Shown here in pieces: positions 15,886 through 25,010 of a stretch of 64,000 nt of DNA; position 1 is the stretch's first letter, and every line of letters starts with the position of its first letter. The notes under the pieces were generated by a model that did not search any database, had not been told where the DNA came from, and saw nothing but the letters and a program-made list of their open reading frames with translations. A program made the position numbers and the translations under genes. This DNA comes from Mycobacterium sp. Root265. GTDB lineage: Bacteria; Actinomycetota; Actinomycetes; Mycobacteriales; Mycobacteriaceae. The stretch is from NCBI RefSeq assembly GCF_001428895.1, contig NZ_LMJA01000022.1:187369-251368 (forward strand), in the 5' to 3' direction.

Positions 15886-17517
15886 CTAACTCACCGCTTC
15901 GGCAACCCGATTCGCCGCCAGCATCGACGAATAACCGGACTCCTCCACCTCCCGGCAGTGATGCTGATAGACCTGGCCACCACCCATGTAGACCAGGAAC
16001 GCTTCCGGCTTGCCGGGCACGTTCTCGCCGAGGAACCACGCCTTGGCCTTCTTGCCCTCGGTGTACATCACGGTGGCCTTGCCGGTGCGCTCGGTTTCCT
16101 GGGCCCACCACTCCTCGGACTCGGGCGTGGCTTCGAAGACGTCGACGCCGTTGTCCCGCGCCCAGCTCAGCGCCCGCTGCAACCATTGCGCGCCGAGCTG
16201 GATCGGCACCACCAGGTTGGAGTACGGCGTCTGCGGGCCCAGTGACATGAAGAAGTTCGGGAAGCCGTGCACGCCGATACCCAGGTTCGAGCGCAGCCCG
16301 TCGCGGGCCCACCTGTCTCGCAGCGTGATTCCCTCCCGGCCGATGATGTCGATATTGGTCAGGGTGCCGGTCATGGCGTCGAAGCCGGTGGCGAAGATCA
16401 GCACGTCGAGTTCGTACTCGGTATCCCCGACGCGCACCCCGTTCGGGGTGATCGCGGTGATCGGTTCCGAGGCGGTGTCGACCAGGCGGACGTGGTCGAG
16501 GTTGAACGCGTCGTAGTAGCCGTGGCCGGTGGGCACCCGTTTCCCGTTGAACGAGTATGTCTTCGGGCACAGCAGGTCGGCAGTTGCCGGATCCTTGACG
16601 ATCTCGCGGATCTTGGACCGGATGAACTCGGCGGCCAGTTCACTGGCCTCGTGATTCACCGCCAGATCGTTGAAGCACTCGTTGGCGAAGTGGAATCCGC
16701 CCTCGTTCCACTTCCCCTCGAAGATGGCGCGGCGCTGCTCGTCGGAGACCTCCAGCGCGCTGAACTCTGCCGGCTCCATGGCCACCCCGAACGGGTGATT
16801 CGCGGCCTTCTCATAGATCGCGTCGTAGTTGTCGCGCAGCCAGGTCATGTCCTCGGCGGTGACGGCGTCGTTGCTCGTTTCCACCACGAAGTTGGGGGTG
16901 CGCTGGAACACCACGAATTCGTCTACCTGCGGCGCGATCTCGGGAACGATCTGGATTCCCGAGGCGCCCAGTCCGATCAGGCCCACGCGTTTTCCGGCCA
17001 GGTCCACGCCCTCGCGTGGCCAGTGCGCGGTGTGGTACTTCTGCCCGGCGAAGGTGTCGATGCCCGGGATGTCGGGGTAGATCGCCTGGGACAGCACACC
17101 CATGCCGCTGATGAGGTACTTGGCGGTCACGGGTGCGCCGCCTTCGATCTGCACGGTCCAGGTGTTGGTGTCCTCGTCGTAGCGCGCGGACTGCACCCGG
17201 GTGTTGAGCCGGATGTCGCGGCGCAGGTCGAGGCGGTCTGCGACAAAGTTGAGATAGGCCAGCACCTCTCGTCCCGCGGGGTAGCGCTGCGTCCAGGACC
17301 ACTCCTCGCGCACCTCCTTGGAGAAGGAGAAGGAGTAGTAGCTGTATTCACTGTCGGTGCGGACCCCGGGATAGCGGTTGGCCAGCCAGGTGCCCCCGAC
17401 GCCGTCCTGGGCGTCGAGAACCACAGTGTCCAAGCCGATCTCGCGCAGATGGTGCAGGATCGCCAGGCCGGAGAAGCCGGCCCCGATCACGATGGCGTCA
17501 TGCGTTTCGATAATCAT
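15886..17517 (-). CDS. Flavin-containing Baeyer-Villiger monooxygenase
   Basis: A 543-residue class B flavoprotein that inserts oxygen next to a ketone to give an ester or lactone, using FAD and NADPH. It has N-terminal GAGFSGLAILHHL (FAD), the fingerprint FAGQKYHTAHWP matching FxGxxxHxxxW(P/D) near residue 165, and the NADPH motif GLGASGIQIV. CVWSW-like signatures of true N-hydroxylating FMOs are absent. AGGAG precedes the ATG. It is downstream of and co-transcribed with an esterase (nine-base gap), which would hydrolyse the ester product. M. tuberculosis mymA-lipR is a comparable pair, recalled from literature. Confidence 0.86.
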   Translation of the reverse strand: MIIETHDAIVIGAGFSGLAILHHLREIGLDTVVLDAQDGVGGTWLANRYPGVRTDSEYSYYSFSFSKEVREEWSWTQRYPAGREVLAYLNFVADRLDLRRDIRLNTRVQSARYDEDTNTWTVQIEGGAPVTAKYLISGMGVLSQAIYPDIPGIDTFAGQKYHTAHWPREGVDLAGKRVGLIGLGASGIQIVPEIAPQVDEFVVFQRTPNFVVETSNDAVTAEDMTWLRDNYDAIYEKAANHPFGVAMEPAEFSALEVSDEQRRAIFEGKWNEGGFHFANECFNDLAVNHEASELAAEFIRSKIREIVKDPATADLLCPKTYSFNGKRVPTGHGYYDAFNLDHVRLVDTASEPITAITPNGVRVGDTEYELDVLIFATGFDAMTGTLTNIDIIGREGITLRDRWARDGLRSNLGIGVHGFPNFFMSLGPQTPYSNLVVPIQLGAQWLQRALSWARDNGVDVFEATPESEEWWAQETERTGKATVMYTEGKKAKAWFLGENVPGKPEAFLVYMGGGQVYQHHCREVEESGYSSMLAANRVAEAVS

Positions 17518-17526
17518 GCTGAACTC

Positions 17527-18465
17527 CTAGACGGATTCGGTGGTGCGCTGATGGGCGTTGGCGGTGCGGCGGGCGTGGTACCAGCCGGCCATCGTCGCGA
17601 TGGCCGCGTCGGCGGCGTCGTGCTGTCCGGCTTGCAACGGGAAGACGTGCTGCTGACCGGTCGCCACGTCGAAGGTGACGTCGACGCCGGCATCCCGCAC
17701 CAGCGTGTGCAGCCGGGTGGCGTCGGCGTACAGCGATTCGATATCGGCCGCGGTGATGTAGAGCGACGGGAATCCGGTGAAATCGGCGTGCAGCGGGTTC
17801 ACCAGCGGATCGGTCGGGTCGGCACCGCCGCAGAGATAGCGGTCGATGTTGCCCTGCAACCCTTCTCGGGTGATCAGGAAATCGGTGGCATCGTTGGTCA
17901 CCAGCGTCTTGCCGGTGTTCTCCATGTCCAGCCACGGCGAGATCGTCATCACCAGCCCGGGTGTGCGCTGCCCGTCGCGCAGCATGCGCAGGGTGGTGGC
18001 GATGGCGATGTTGGCACCCGCACTGTCCCCGACGAAGGTGATGTCGGTCGGGTCGGTGCCGTCCTGGACGAGCGCCTGGAACACCGCGGTGGCATCGTCG
18101 AGCTGGGCGGGGTACGGGTGCTCCGGGGCGCGCCGGAAATCGGCGACGAACGCGGTGGCGCCGAAGGCACTCGCCACGTGGCCGGCGAACTTGCGGTGGC
18201 TGGCCGACGAGCCCAGAGCGAATCCGCCGCCGTGTAGGAACACCAGCACCTGTGCCGGATCGGCTGTCAGTGGCCGGACGAGAATGCCGGGCACACCACC
18301 GATCTCGGTGGTCTTGTAGGTGACATCCTCGGGTTCGGTGGTCACCCGCTGCCAGTCCTCGAACAGCCACCGCATCAACCGCAGCGACATCTCGGGATTG
18401 GCAATGAACTCCTCGGTCCACTCGGCGTAGATGCGGCCCAGTGGGTCCGTCGGTTGGGGCGTCAT
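17527..18465 (-). CDS. Alpha/beta hydrolase, hormone-sensitive-lipase (LipR-like) family esterase
   Basis: A 312-residue cytosolic esterase. Family motifs are HGGG (VFLHGGGFALG) for the oxyanion hole and VGDSAGANIA with the nucleophilic Ser. The acid is expected in YITAADIESLYADA and the base in GQQHVFPLQAG near the C-terminus. The ATG at 18465 was chosen because AGGAG lies eight bases before it; a longer in-frame extension lacks a ribosome site. It is first in the transcript with the Baeyer-Villiger enzyme and divergent from an SDR. The natural role is hydrolysis of esters made by the monooxygenase. Confidence 0.85.
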   Translation of the reverse strand: MTPQPTDPLGRIYAEWTEEFIANPEMSLRLMRWLFEDWQRVTTEPEDVTYKTTEIGGVPGILVRPLTADPAQVLVFLHGGGFALGSSASHRKFAGHVASAFGATAFVADFRRAPEHPYPAQLDDATAVFQALVQDGTDPTDITFVGDSAGANIAIATTLRMLRDGQRTPGLVMTISPWLDMENTGKTLVTNDATDFLITREGLQGNIDRYLCGGADPTDPLVNPLHADFTGFPSLYITAADIESLYADATRLHTLVRDAGVDVTFDVATGQQHVFPLQAGQHDAADAAIATMAGWYHARRTANAHQRTTESV

Positions 18466-18547
18466 GGGTTCTCCTGATCTGGTCAGCAGCGGCTGTGACC
18501 TGCCGCACTGCAGCCAGTCTGTGGTCGGTCGAGACACTCCTTTCCGG

Positions 18548-18600
18548 GTGTCGCAAATTGACGCACTGCTGTCTCACCGTGACGCAGGTCACTGCGACAC
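18548..18600. promoter_or_regulatory. Nested inverted repeats in the divergent esterase/SDR promoter
   Basis: GTGTCGCA (18548-18555) and TGCGACAC (18593-18600) are exact reverse complements 37 bases apart. Between them GTGAC-GCAG-GTCAC (18579-18592) forms a second, smaller palindrome. The region divides the esterase-monooxygenase operon from the SDR gene. Spaced TGTC/GACA-type arms are plausible enhancer sites for the AcoR-like activator encoded at 19381-21111; this link is inferred from proximity. Confidence 0.45.
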
Positions 18601-18646
18601 CGGGGGCGCGCGACAGGCTTCAGACACCTACTCACAGGAGAAGCTC

Positions 18647-19378
18647 ATGAACCGTCTGCACGACAAGGTCGCCCTGGTCACCGGCTCCTGCCGGGGTATC
18701 GGGCACGCCATCGCGGAGGCCTTCGCCCGGGAGGGCGCCACCACCATCGCGACCGGGCGGTCCAAGACCGACGAGGCGTTCGGCCCGCGTTCGGCGGGTA
18801 TCGATTACCGCCAGCTCGATGTGGCCTCCGAAGAGGACTGGACGACCGTGATCGACGACGTACTCGACCGCTACGGCCGTATCGACGTGCTGGCCAACAA
18901 CGCCGGCATCATCGCCTACCAGTCACTGCACGAACTGAGCGTGGCCGAATGGGAACGGGTCATCGCCACCAACCAGACGGGCACCTTCCTGGGGATGCGC
19001 TCGGTGATCCCGCACATGGTGAGCCGGCGAAGCGGATCGATCATCAATGTGTCCTCGATCTGGGGCAACGCCGCTGTGGCCGGCGCGCATGCCTACCACG
19101 CCACCAAGGGCGCGGTGCGCAACATGTCCAAGAGCGCGGCGATCAGCTACGCCAAGGACAACGTCCGGGTCAACTCGGTGCACCCGGGGTTCATCAAGAC
19201 CCCGCTGACCGACTCGCAGGAAGCCGAGATCAACGAGTTCGTGGTGGCGCAGACGCCGATGGGGCGTGCCGGTCTGCCGGAGGAGATCGCCCACGGTGTG
19301 GTGTTCCTGGCCTCGGACGAATCGAGTTTCGTCACCGGCTCCGAGCTGGTGATCGACGGCGGTTACCTGGCGCAGTAA
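18647..19378 (+). CDS. SDR family oxidoreductase (probable secondary alcohol dehydrogenase)
   Basis: A 243-residue classical SDR: TGSCRGIGHAIAEAF cofactor loop, LDVAS, NNAGI, VSSIWG and catalytic YHATK, ending LVIDGGYLAQ. The start is the ATG at 18647 behind CAGGAG; longer in-frame starts lie inside the promoter repeats. It is divergent from the esterase and Baeyer-Villiger genes, so a sensible role is oxidation of a secondary alcohol to the ketone consumed by the monooxygenase (inference). It ends two bases before the convergent regulator gene. Confidence 0.84.
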   Translation: MNRLHDKVALVTGSCRGIGHAIAEAFAREGATTIATGRSKTDEAFGPRSAGIDYRQLDVASEEDWTTVIDDVLDRYGRIDVLANNAGIIAYQSLHELSVAEWERVIATNQTGTFLGMRSVIPHMVSRRSGSIINVSSIWGNAAVAGAHAYHATKGAVRNMSKSAAISYAKDNVRVNSVHPGFIKTPLTDSQEAEINEFVVAQTPMGRAGLPEEIAHGVVFLASDESSFVTGSELVIDGGYLAQ

Positions 19379-19380
19379 TG

Positions 19381-21111
19381 TTATCCAGATAAATTGTAGG
19401 TCTTGAGCTTTCGGTGGATCGTGGCCCGCGAGACACCGAGCAGCTCGGCCGCCCTGGACCGGTTTCCGCCGGCCTCCTGTAGTGCGCGGCGGATGGTCTC
19501 CATCTCGGTGCGTTCGATCATCGACCAGGAGCGGTGCGCCCGCAGCGAATCGGGCAGCTGGTCGAGTTGCACCACGCCGCGGCTGCCCTCCCCCACCAGC
19601 TGTCCCACCAGCGTGCGGAGTTCGGCGAGATTGCCCGACCAGCCCGCGGCCTCCAGTGCCCGGCGGGCATCATCGCTGACCGTCAGGCGCAGACCCGGTG
19701 ATCGTTGTGCGACAAAGGCATTCCACAGCGACGCGATGTCCGCGGTGCGCTCCCGCAGTGGTGGCACCCACACCATCGCCACACCGAGCCGGGTGGCGGC
19801 CGCCTCGGCATCGGCCTGGGTGGGCGCCGTCGCCGTCATCAGGATGGACCCGTGGCCGCTGTCGGTGTCGATCAGGCCGCGCAGCGCGGCCAGCGCCTGC
19901 GCGTCGAGGTTCTCCACCCCGCGCACCACGACCCGGGACGACCCGGTGACGGCATCGGAGAGTTCCTGCAACCAGACCTGATCGCCGACGATCTGTCGCT
20001 GCGCGGTGTGCACCACCGTCACATCGTCGTGCACCGCACCAGGCCGGTACGGACGGCCCAGTGCCAGCGAGGTTTTCCCGGTACCGGGCTCCCCGGCGAT
20101 CAGCAGCGCGGTGCGGGCGGCGATGTGCCTGCTGACATGATGCGCCGCCGTCAGCCACGACTTCGTCTGCCCCACAAGACCGCCGGGCGACGGACGGCCG
20201 TGCGCGAGGCTCACCCGCGGCGCCGGCCGCAGCGCGGCAACCACCCCGGCGCCGCCGTCGAGCACGCTGGCGTCGATGGCGGTGGTACCCACCGACAGTT
20301 CGGCGGTCAGGCGGGCATCGTGGCGCAGTCCCGCGGTCAGGTGCCCGATCAGGTCGACGTCGGTCTGGGTCAGCTCCCCCGCCCGGCGGCTGCGCATCGT
20401 CAACCCGTCGGGGCCGAACGCCACCACCGGTCCATCATGTCGCGCGGAGCCGTCGAGGAACGCCGCCAGGATGGCCCGCGATCCGGGCTGGGCGACGTCG
20501 AGCACGTGCTGTTGAAGTTGCGCGGCAAGTGAATTCGTCAGCGGCAGCAGCAGGCCGCTGCGCTCGTCGATCTTCGTCGACATGGTGACCGCGGCCAGCA
20601 GCTTCCCGGTGATGGGATGCCACACCGGCGCGCCCGTGCACAGGGCGTTGGAATAGACGTCGGCGAAATGCTCGGCACCCTCGATCAGCACGCTCTTCCC
20701 CGAGGCCAGGGCGGTACCCACCCCGTTGGTGCCGACGGCATCCTCGGCCAGCACCGCACCGCGGACGGTGCCCAGCCGGTCCAGCTGGTTCATCGCCGAT
20801 GAGTCCAGCGACCACCGCTGCACGATGCGGCCCTGCGCGTCGGCGAGCAACAGACCCATGCCCGACCCGGCGAGGTCCTCGGCGGCGCGGGCCATCGGCG
20901 CCTGGAACATCTCCAGCAGATGGTTGTCGATCAGTTCCTCGTCGACGCGGGGCACATCGCGGACATTGGCCGGGGCGCCCAGCGCGCTCTTGGACCGGCG
21001 CCACGATTCGAGCAGGTCCGGTGGCACCGCGAGATCCGGGTCGGACGCGGTCAGGAACTGCGCACGAAGCTCCTCGAGCCTCGATCCGGTGGGCCGTGCC
21101 GACACGAACAA
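19381..21111 (-). CDS. AcoR-like (Fis/NtrC-type) transcriptional regulator lacking the sigma-54 contact loop
   Basis: A 576-residue regulator. Residues about 60-220 form a GAF sensory region (GMGLLLADAQGRIVQRW, EDAVGTNGVGTALASG, WHPITGKLLAAV). An AAA+ segment follows with Walker A GEPGTGKT near residue 340. The C-terminus is a Fis-type HTH (RRALQEAGGNRSRAAELLGVSRATIHRKL). The GAFTGA loop used to touch sigma-54 is missing and the AAA+ core is shortened, as in MimR-like mycobacterial regulators that appear to work with sigma-70-type polymerase. Placed between the monooxygenase/esterase/SDR genes and the dehydrogenase operon, it probably activates both. Confidence 0.82.
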   Translation of the reverse strand: MFVSARPTGSRLEELRAQFLTASDPDLAVPPDLLESWRRSKSALGAPANVRDVPRVDEELIDNHLLEMFQAPMARAAEDLAGSGMGLLLADAQGRIVQRWSLDSSAMNQLDRLGTVRGAVLAEDAVGTNGVGTALASGKSVLIEGAEHFADVYSNALCTGAPVWHPITGKLLAAVTMSTKIDERSGLLLPLTNSLAAQLQQHVLDVAQPGSRAILAAFLDGSARHDGPVVAFGPDGLTMRSRRAGELTQTDVDLIGHLTAGLRHDARLTAELSVGTTAIDASVLDGGAGVVAALRPAPRVSLAHGRPSPGGLVGQTKSWLTAAHHVSRHIAARTALLIAGEPGTGKTSLALGRPYRPGAVHDDVTVVHTAQRQIVGDQVWLQELSDAVTGSSRVVVRGVENLDAQALAALRGLIDTDSGHGSILMTATAPTQADAEAAATRLGVAMVWVPPLRERTADIASLWNAFVAQRSPGLRLTVSDDARRALEAAGWSGNLAELRTLVGQLVGEGSRGVVQLDQLPDSLRAHRSWSMIERTEMETIRRALQEAGGNRSRAAELLGVSRATIHRKLKTYNLSG

Positions 21112-21123
21112 CTCCTTGCGTCA

Positions 21124-21151
21124 CGCATTCGGGGCGTCGCCGGCGAATGCG
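21124..21151. promoter_or_regulatory. 8-bp inverted repeat upstream of the AcoR-like regulator
   Basis: CGCATTCG (21124-21131) and CGAATGCG (21144-21151) are exact reverse complements with a 12-base spacer, starting 13 bases from the regulator's start codon. It lies in the shared region between the regulator and the aldehyde dehydrogenase operon and could be an autoregulatory site. Confidence 0.4.
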
Positions 21152-21268
21152 ATCTGGATCACAAAATCTTAGCCCTGATCCTGCGGCCGATCGGCGCCAT
21201 GCCCGCGGACTGTCTCAAAAAGATGCAGTCGTATCCGGGGTCACATGTGCGCCCTAGCGTGATGCAGC

Positions 21269-22777
21269 ATGACAACGACGCTGGCAAAACCCTCTGCGAC
21301 ACCCTCCGGGACGGCGCTGGTGCACGGCCACCGCGTCCCCACCGGACTGTTCATCGGTGGCCGCTGGCACAGCACCGACGACACCTTCGCCGTGCTCGAC
21401 CCGGCCACCGGGGAGCAGATCGCGACCATGTCCGACGGCGGCGCCCTGGACGCGGAGGCCGCGCTGGACGCGGCGGCGGACGCGCAGCAGCAGTGGCGCC
21501 GTGTCGCCCCGCGGATGCGGGCAGAGTTGTTCGGTCACGCCCACCGGCTGCTGCTGACGCGCGCCGAGGAGTTCGCCGACGTGATGACCGCCGAGAGTGG
21601 CAAGCCGCTGGCCGAGTCGCACGCCGAGTTCGCGCTGTCCGCGGAGTTCTTCCTCTGGTACACCGAGCAGATCGCGCACCTGCACGGCAGCTACGCGCCG
21701 TCGTCGCACGGCGGCTACCGGGTGATCACCACCCACCAGCCGGTCGGGCCCGCGCTGCTGATCACCCCGTGGAACTTCCCGATGCTGATGATCGCCCGCA
21801 AGGCCGGTGCGGCGCTGGCCGCCGGCTGCCCGGTGATCGTCAAGTCCGCCAAGGAGACTCCGCTGACGTGCGCGCTGTTCGTCGAAACCCTGCGCGAGGC
21901 CGGCTTTCCCGACGGTGTGGTCAACCTGATCCACACTACGGAATCGGCCGCGGTCTCGGCGGCGCTGATGGCCGATGACCGGTTGCGCAAGGTGAGTTTC
22001 ACCGGGTCCACCGGGGTGGGTGCCACCCTGCTGGAACAGGCCGCCCCGGGCATCATCAACACCTCGATGGAACTCGGCGGGGACGGCCCGTTCATCGTCC
22101 TGGACGACGCCGATATCGAACTCGCGGCGCAGCAGGCCGTAGTGAGCAAGTTCCGCAACGCCGGGCAGGCCTGCGTGGCAGCCAACCGGATCATCGTGCA
22201 CAGTGCGGTGGCCGAGGAGTTCACCGCGCGGTTCGTCGAACTCACCAGGGAGCTCACGGTCGGCAACGGTTTCGAACCCGGTGTGGACGTCGGGCCGATC
22301 ATCTCCGAGCGGCAACGCGACACCGTCGTCGATTTGGTCGAGACGCTGCAGGCCACCGGCGCCGAACTGCTCGTCGGCGGAGGTGCCCGTCCGGGCGCCG
22401 GGTACTTCTTCGAACCCACCGTGTTCCGGGTGCACAACCGCCCCGAGGAGCTCTGCAGCAGAGAACTTTTCGCGCCCGTTGCGACCATCTACCAGGTGGA
22501 CTCGACCGCCGAGGCGATCGCCTTCGCCAACGACACCAAGTACGGGTTAGCCGCCTACGTGTTCACCAGGGATCTGTCGCGGGCCGTCGCGGTCGGCGAG
22601 CGGCTGGACTTCGGCATGGTCGGCGTGAACCGCGGCATCATGGCCGACCCGGCGGCGGCGTTCGGCGGCGTGAAGGCTTCCGGGCTCGGCCGCGAGGGCG
22701 GGCACGACGCCATCTACGACTACCTGGAGCCCAAGTACCTGGCCGTCACCGTCAACGAGGAAGAGGGCCTGTCATGA
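21269..22777 (+). CDS. NAD(P)-dependent aldehyde dehydrogenase (succinate-semialdehyde dehydrogenase-like)
   Basis: Oxidises an aldehyde to the acid. The 502-residue protein has the family series TPWNFPMLMIARKAGAALAAGCPVIVKSA, FTGSTGVGATLLEQAA, the general base Glu in MELGGDGPFIV, the nucleophilic Cys in NAGQACVAANRI, and LFAPVATIYQ. The pattern is closest to the GabD/succinate-semialdehyde dehydrogenase branch, but substrate range cannot be read from sequence. It is first of a three-gene operon (four-base overlaps) with an iron alcohol dehydrogenase and a 3-hydroxyacyl-CoA dehydrogenase-like protein, and is divergent from the AcoR-like regulator. Confidence 0.88.
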   Translation: MTTTLAKPSATPSGTALVHGHRVPTGLFIGGRWHSTDDTFAVLDPATGEQIATMSDGGALDAEAALDAAADAQQQWRRVAPRMRAELFGHAHRLLLTRAEEFADVMTAESGKPLAESHAEFALSAEFFLWYTEQIAHLHGSYAPSSHGGYRVITTHQPVGPALLITPWNFPMLMIARKAGAALAAGCPVIVKSAKETPLTCALFVETLREAGFPDGVVNLIHTTESAAVSAALMADDRLRKVSFTGSTGVGATLLEQAAPGIINTSMELGGDGPFIVLDDADIELAAQQAVVSKFRNAGQACVAANRIIVHSAVAEEFTARFVELTRELTVGNGFEPGVDVGPIISERQRDTVVDLVETLQATGAELLVGGGARPGAGYFFEPTVFRVHNRPEELCSRELFAPVATIYQVDSTAEAIAFANDTKYGLAAYVFTRDLSRAVAVGERLDFGMVGVNRGIMADPAAAFGGVKASGLGREGGHDAIYDYLEPKYLAVTVNEEEGLS

Positions 22778-24039
22778 CCGCCACCTTCGCTTCACCGGTG
22801 CACACCGCCAATGAACTGGGCGTCGGGCTGCTGCGTCAGCCGTCGATGGTGCTGTTCGGTCCGGGACAGCGCCGGCAGATCGCCCGGGTGGTGCGGGGTC
22901 TCGCCGAGCGTGTCCTGATGGTCACCGACGCCCGGATGGCGGCCAGCGCGGAGTTCGTGCGGATTGTGGAAGAGATTCAGCAACAGGGTGTTTCGGTGTT
23001 GGTGTACGACGGGACCGAGCCGGATCTACCGCGCCGCAACGTGGTGGACGTGGTCGAGCGTTTCGGCGGCAGTGCCATCGAAGCCATCGTCGGTATCGGC
23101 GGCGGATCGTGCATGGATCTGGCCAAGGTCGCCTCGGTGGTGCTCCGGCATGGCGGTGACGTGCGCGACTATTACGGGCAGTTCCTGGTGCCGGGGCCCG
23201 GCATACCGGTCATCACCGTCCCCACCACCGGGGGCACCGGAGCCGAAGTCACCTGTATCTCGGTGGTTTTCGACGAGGAGCAGGGCATGAAGGTCGGTGT
23301 CGCCAGCCCGCACCTGGAAGCCCACGCCGCGATCATCGACCCCGAACTGACGCTGACCTGCCCGGCCGGGCTGACCGCGGCGTCCGGCGCGGACGCGCTG
23401 TCGCACCTGATCGAATCCTTCACCGGCAGGGCGAAGAACCCGGATGCCGACCAGCTGGCCGGCACCTTGTACGCCGGCAAGAATGTGCTGGCCGATGTGT
23501 ACGCCCGCACCGGTCTTGCGCTGCTGAACAACTCGCTGCCCGCGGTGGCCGCCGATCCGTCCGATCTGGCGGCGCGCTCGGACACCCTGTTCGGTGCGTA
23601 CTGCGCCGGGATGGCCATCAACACCGCGGGCACCGCCGGGGCGCACGCGATCCAGTCCCCGATCGGCGGCCTCACCCACACCCCGCACGGTTTCGGTATC
23701 AGCGCGCTGCTGCCCTATGTGATGCGCTACAACCTGCCGACCCGCATCCCGGAGTTCGCCGAGATCGGCCGCATCCTGGGCGCGTCGGATGCATCGGATC
23801 CCCTGGAAATCCAGGCCCGGTCGGCGATCCTGCGGATCGAGACGATCTTGGAGACCCTGGGTGCCCCGCTCGATCTGCGCTCCCTGGGGCTGGAGCCCAA
23901 GGATTTCGGGTTCGTCGCCAAGCAGGCCATGCTGGCCACCCGGTTGACCGCCAACAATCCCCGCGACCTGTCTGCCGAGTCGGTGGTGTCGATCCTGGAA
24001 CGCGGCTATGACGGCGACCGGAGCTGGTGGCAGCTGTGA
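22774..24039 (+). CDS. Iron-containing (group III) alcohol dehydrogenase
   Basis: A 421-residue group III dehydrogenase converting a primary alcohol to aldehyde with NAD. It shows GGGSCMDLAKVAS for the cofactor, VPTTGGTGAEVT, and the metal-binding set: Asp and His in GADALSHLIESF, further His in GAHAIQSPIGGLTHTPHGFG. The ATG overlaps the aldehyde dehydrogenase stop by four bases. It could feed aldehyde to the upstream dehydrogenase, for example after ester cleavage by the hydrolase at 17527. The C-terminal 70 residues follow the usual all-helical domain. Confidence 0.87.
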   Translation: MTATFASPVHTANELGVGLLRQPSMVLFGPGQRRQIARVVRGLAERVLMVTDARMAASAEFVRIVEEIQQQGVSVLVYDGTEPDLPRRNVVDVVERFGGSAIEAIVGIGGGSCMDLAKVASVVLRHGGDVRDYYGQFLVPGPGIPVITVPTTGGTGAEVTCISVVFDEEQGMKVGVASPHLEAHAAIIDPELTLTCPAGLTAASGADALSHLIESFTGRAKNPDADQLAGTLYAGKNVLADVYARTGLALLNNSLPAVAADPSDLAARSDTLFGAYCAGMAINTAGTAGAHAIQSPIGGLTHTPHGFGISALLPYVMRYNLPTRIPEFAEIGRILGASDASDPLEIQARSAILRIETILETLGAPLDLRSLGLEPKDFGFVAKQAMLATRLTANNPRDLSAESVVSILERGYDGDRSWWQL

Positions 24040-24947
24040 GGGTGGCCGTACTCGGTGCGGGCTCCATCGGGGTGTCGTTCGCGATCCTGTTCGCCTGCCG
24101 CGGTGTTGACGTCGCGGTATTTGACCCGTTCGAGGACGCGCTGCCGCGGGCGGCCGCCGATCTTCGCGAACGCCTCAAGCAACTGGACCTGGCCGACCCC
24201 GCCGCCATCGAAGCGCGGGTGCGGTTGACCACCGATCTGGAGGATGCACTCGCGGGCGCGACATTCGTGCAGGAGTGCGCCCCCGAACGCGTCGACCTCA
24301 AACAGGACCTGTTGGTGCAGGCCGCCGTTGGGACGCCTGCGGAGGTGCCGCTGGCCAGTTCCAGTTCGGCGATCGTGCCGAGCCGACTGGCCGAGGGGCT
24401 CGACGTCTCGGTGGCAGCACGGATTCTGGTCGGCCATCCCGGCAACCCGCCGTACCTGTTGCCGGTCATCGAGGTGGTGCCGTCCGCGGTCACCGCCGAG
24501 GCGATCATCGGGCGCGCCACCGAGATCTACCGGTCGGCCGGTCTGCGACCGGTGCTGGTGCGCCGCGAGGTGGAGGGGTTCCTGTTCAACCGCCTGCAGG
24601 GTGCGCTGTTGCGCGAGGCGTACTGCCTGGTGCGCGACGGGGTGGCGACCGTCGACGACATCGACGAGGTGGTGCGCAGTGGGCTGGGTTTGCGCTGGAG
24701 CTTCATCGGGCCGTTCGAGACGGCCGATCTGAACACCCGCGGTGGTATCGAATCGCATGCCGCGAAGATGGGCCCCGCCTACGCGCGCATGGGGGCCGAA
24801 CGCGGGCAGCATGACCCGTGGACACCGGACCTGATTGCCGAGGTCACGGCACAGCGCCGGGCGTTGCTCGACCTCGAGGATTGGGATGAACGGGTGCGCT
24901 GGCGGGACCGACAGTTGATCCGGATGCGCGCACAGAACGCGGTGTGA
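24036..24947 (+). CDS. 3-hydroxyacyl-CoA dehydrogenase family protein (carnitine dehydrogenase/lambda-crystallin type)
   Basis: A 303-residue NAD-dependent dehydrogenase of the 3-hydroxyacyl-CoA family. GAGSIGVSFAILFA is the Rossmann loop, FVQECAPERVDLKQDLL and LASSSSAIVPSRLAEGL form the core, and GHPGNPPYLLPVIEVVPS matches the short carnitine-dehydrogenase/CRYL1 branch with catalytic His and Asn. GTG 24036 is preferred since it overlaps the preceding stop (GTGA); GTG 24027 is possible. Third gene of the aldehyde/alcohol dehydrogenase operon; it probably handles a hydroxyacid or hydroxyacyl intermediate. Confidence 0.8.
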   Translation: MRVAVLGAGSIGVSFAILFACRGVDVAVFDPFEDALPRAAADLRERLKQLDLADPAAIEARVRLTTDLEDALAGATFVQECAPERVDLKQDLLVQAAVGTPAEVPLASSSSAIVPSRLAEGLDVSVAARILVGHPGNPPYLLPVIEVVPSAVTAEAIIGRATEIYRSAGLRPVLVRREVEGFLFNRLQGALLREAYCLVRDGVATVDDIDEVVRSGLGLRWSFIGPFETADLNTRGGIESHAAKMGPAYARMGAERGQHDPWTPDLIAEVTAQRRALLDLEDWDERVRWRDRQLIRMRAQNAV

Positions 24948-25010
24948 TATCCATCGCCTCGCACCCGTCTGGCTTTGCAGACCGTCACCGCCGGTGTCAC
25001 GCTGGATGCA

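Noticed and set aside
16267-18237. 656-codon plus-strand frame opposite the monooxygenase and esterase
   Set aside because: Reads as His/Asp/Gly/Val-rich low-information sequence. The opposite strand holds clear FAD and HGGG/GDSAG motifs with ribosome sites.
21208-21230. GACTG/CAGTC repeat upstream of the aldehyde dehydrogenase and a CTGTCTCA word shared with the SDR promoter
   Set aside because: Five-base arms and a single shared 8-mer are within chance expectation; kept out of the feature list.
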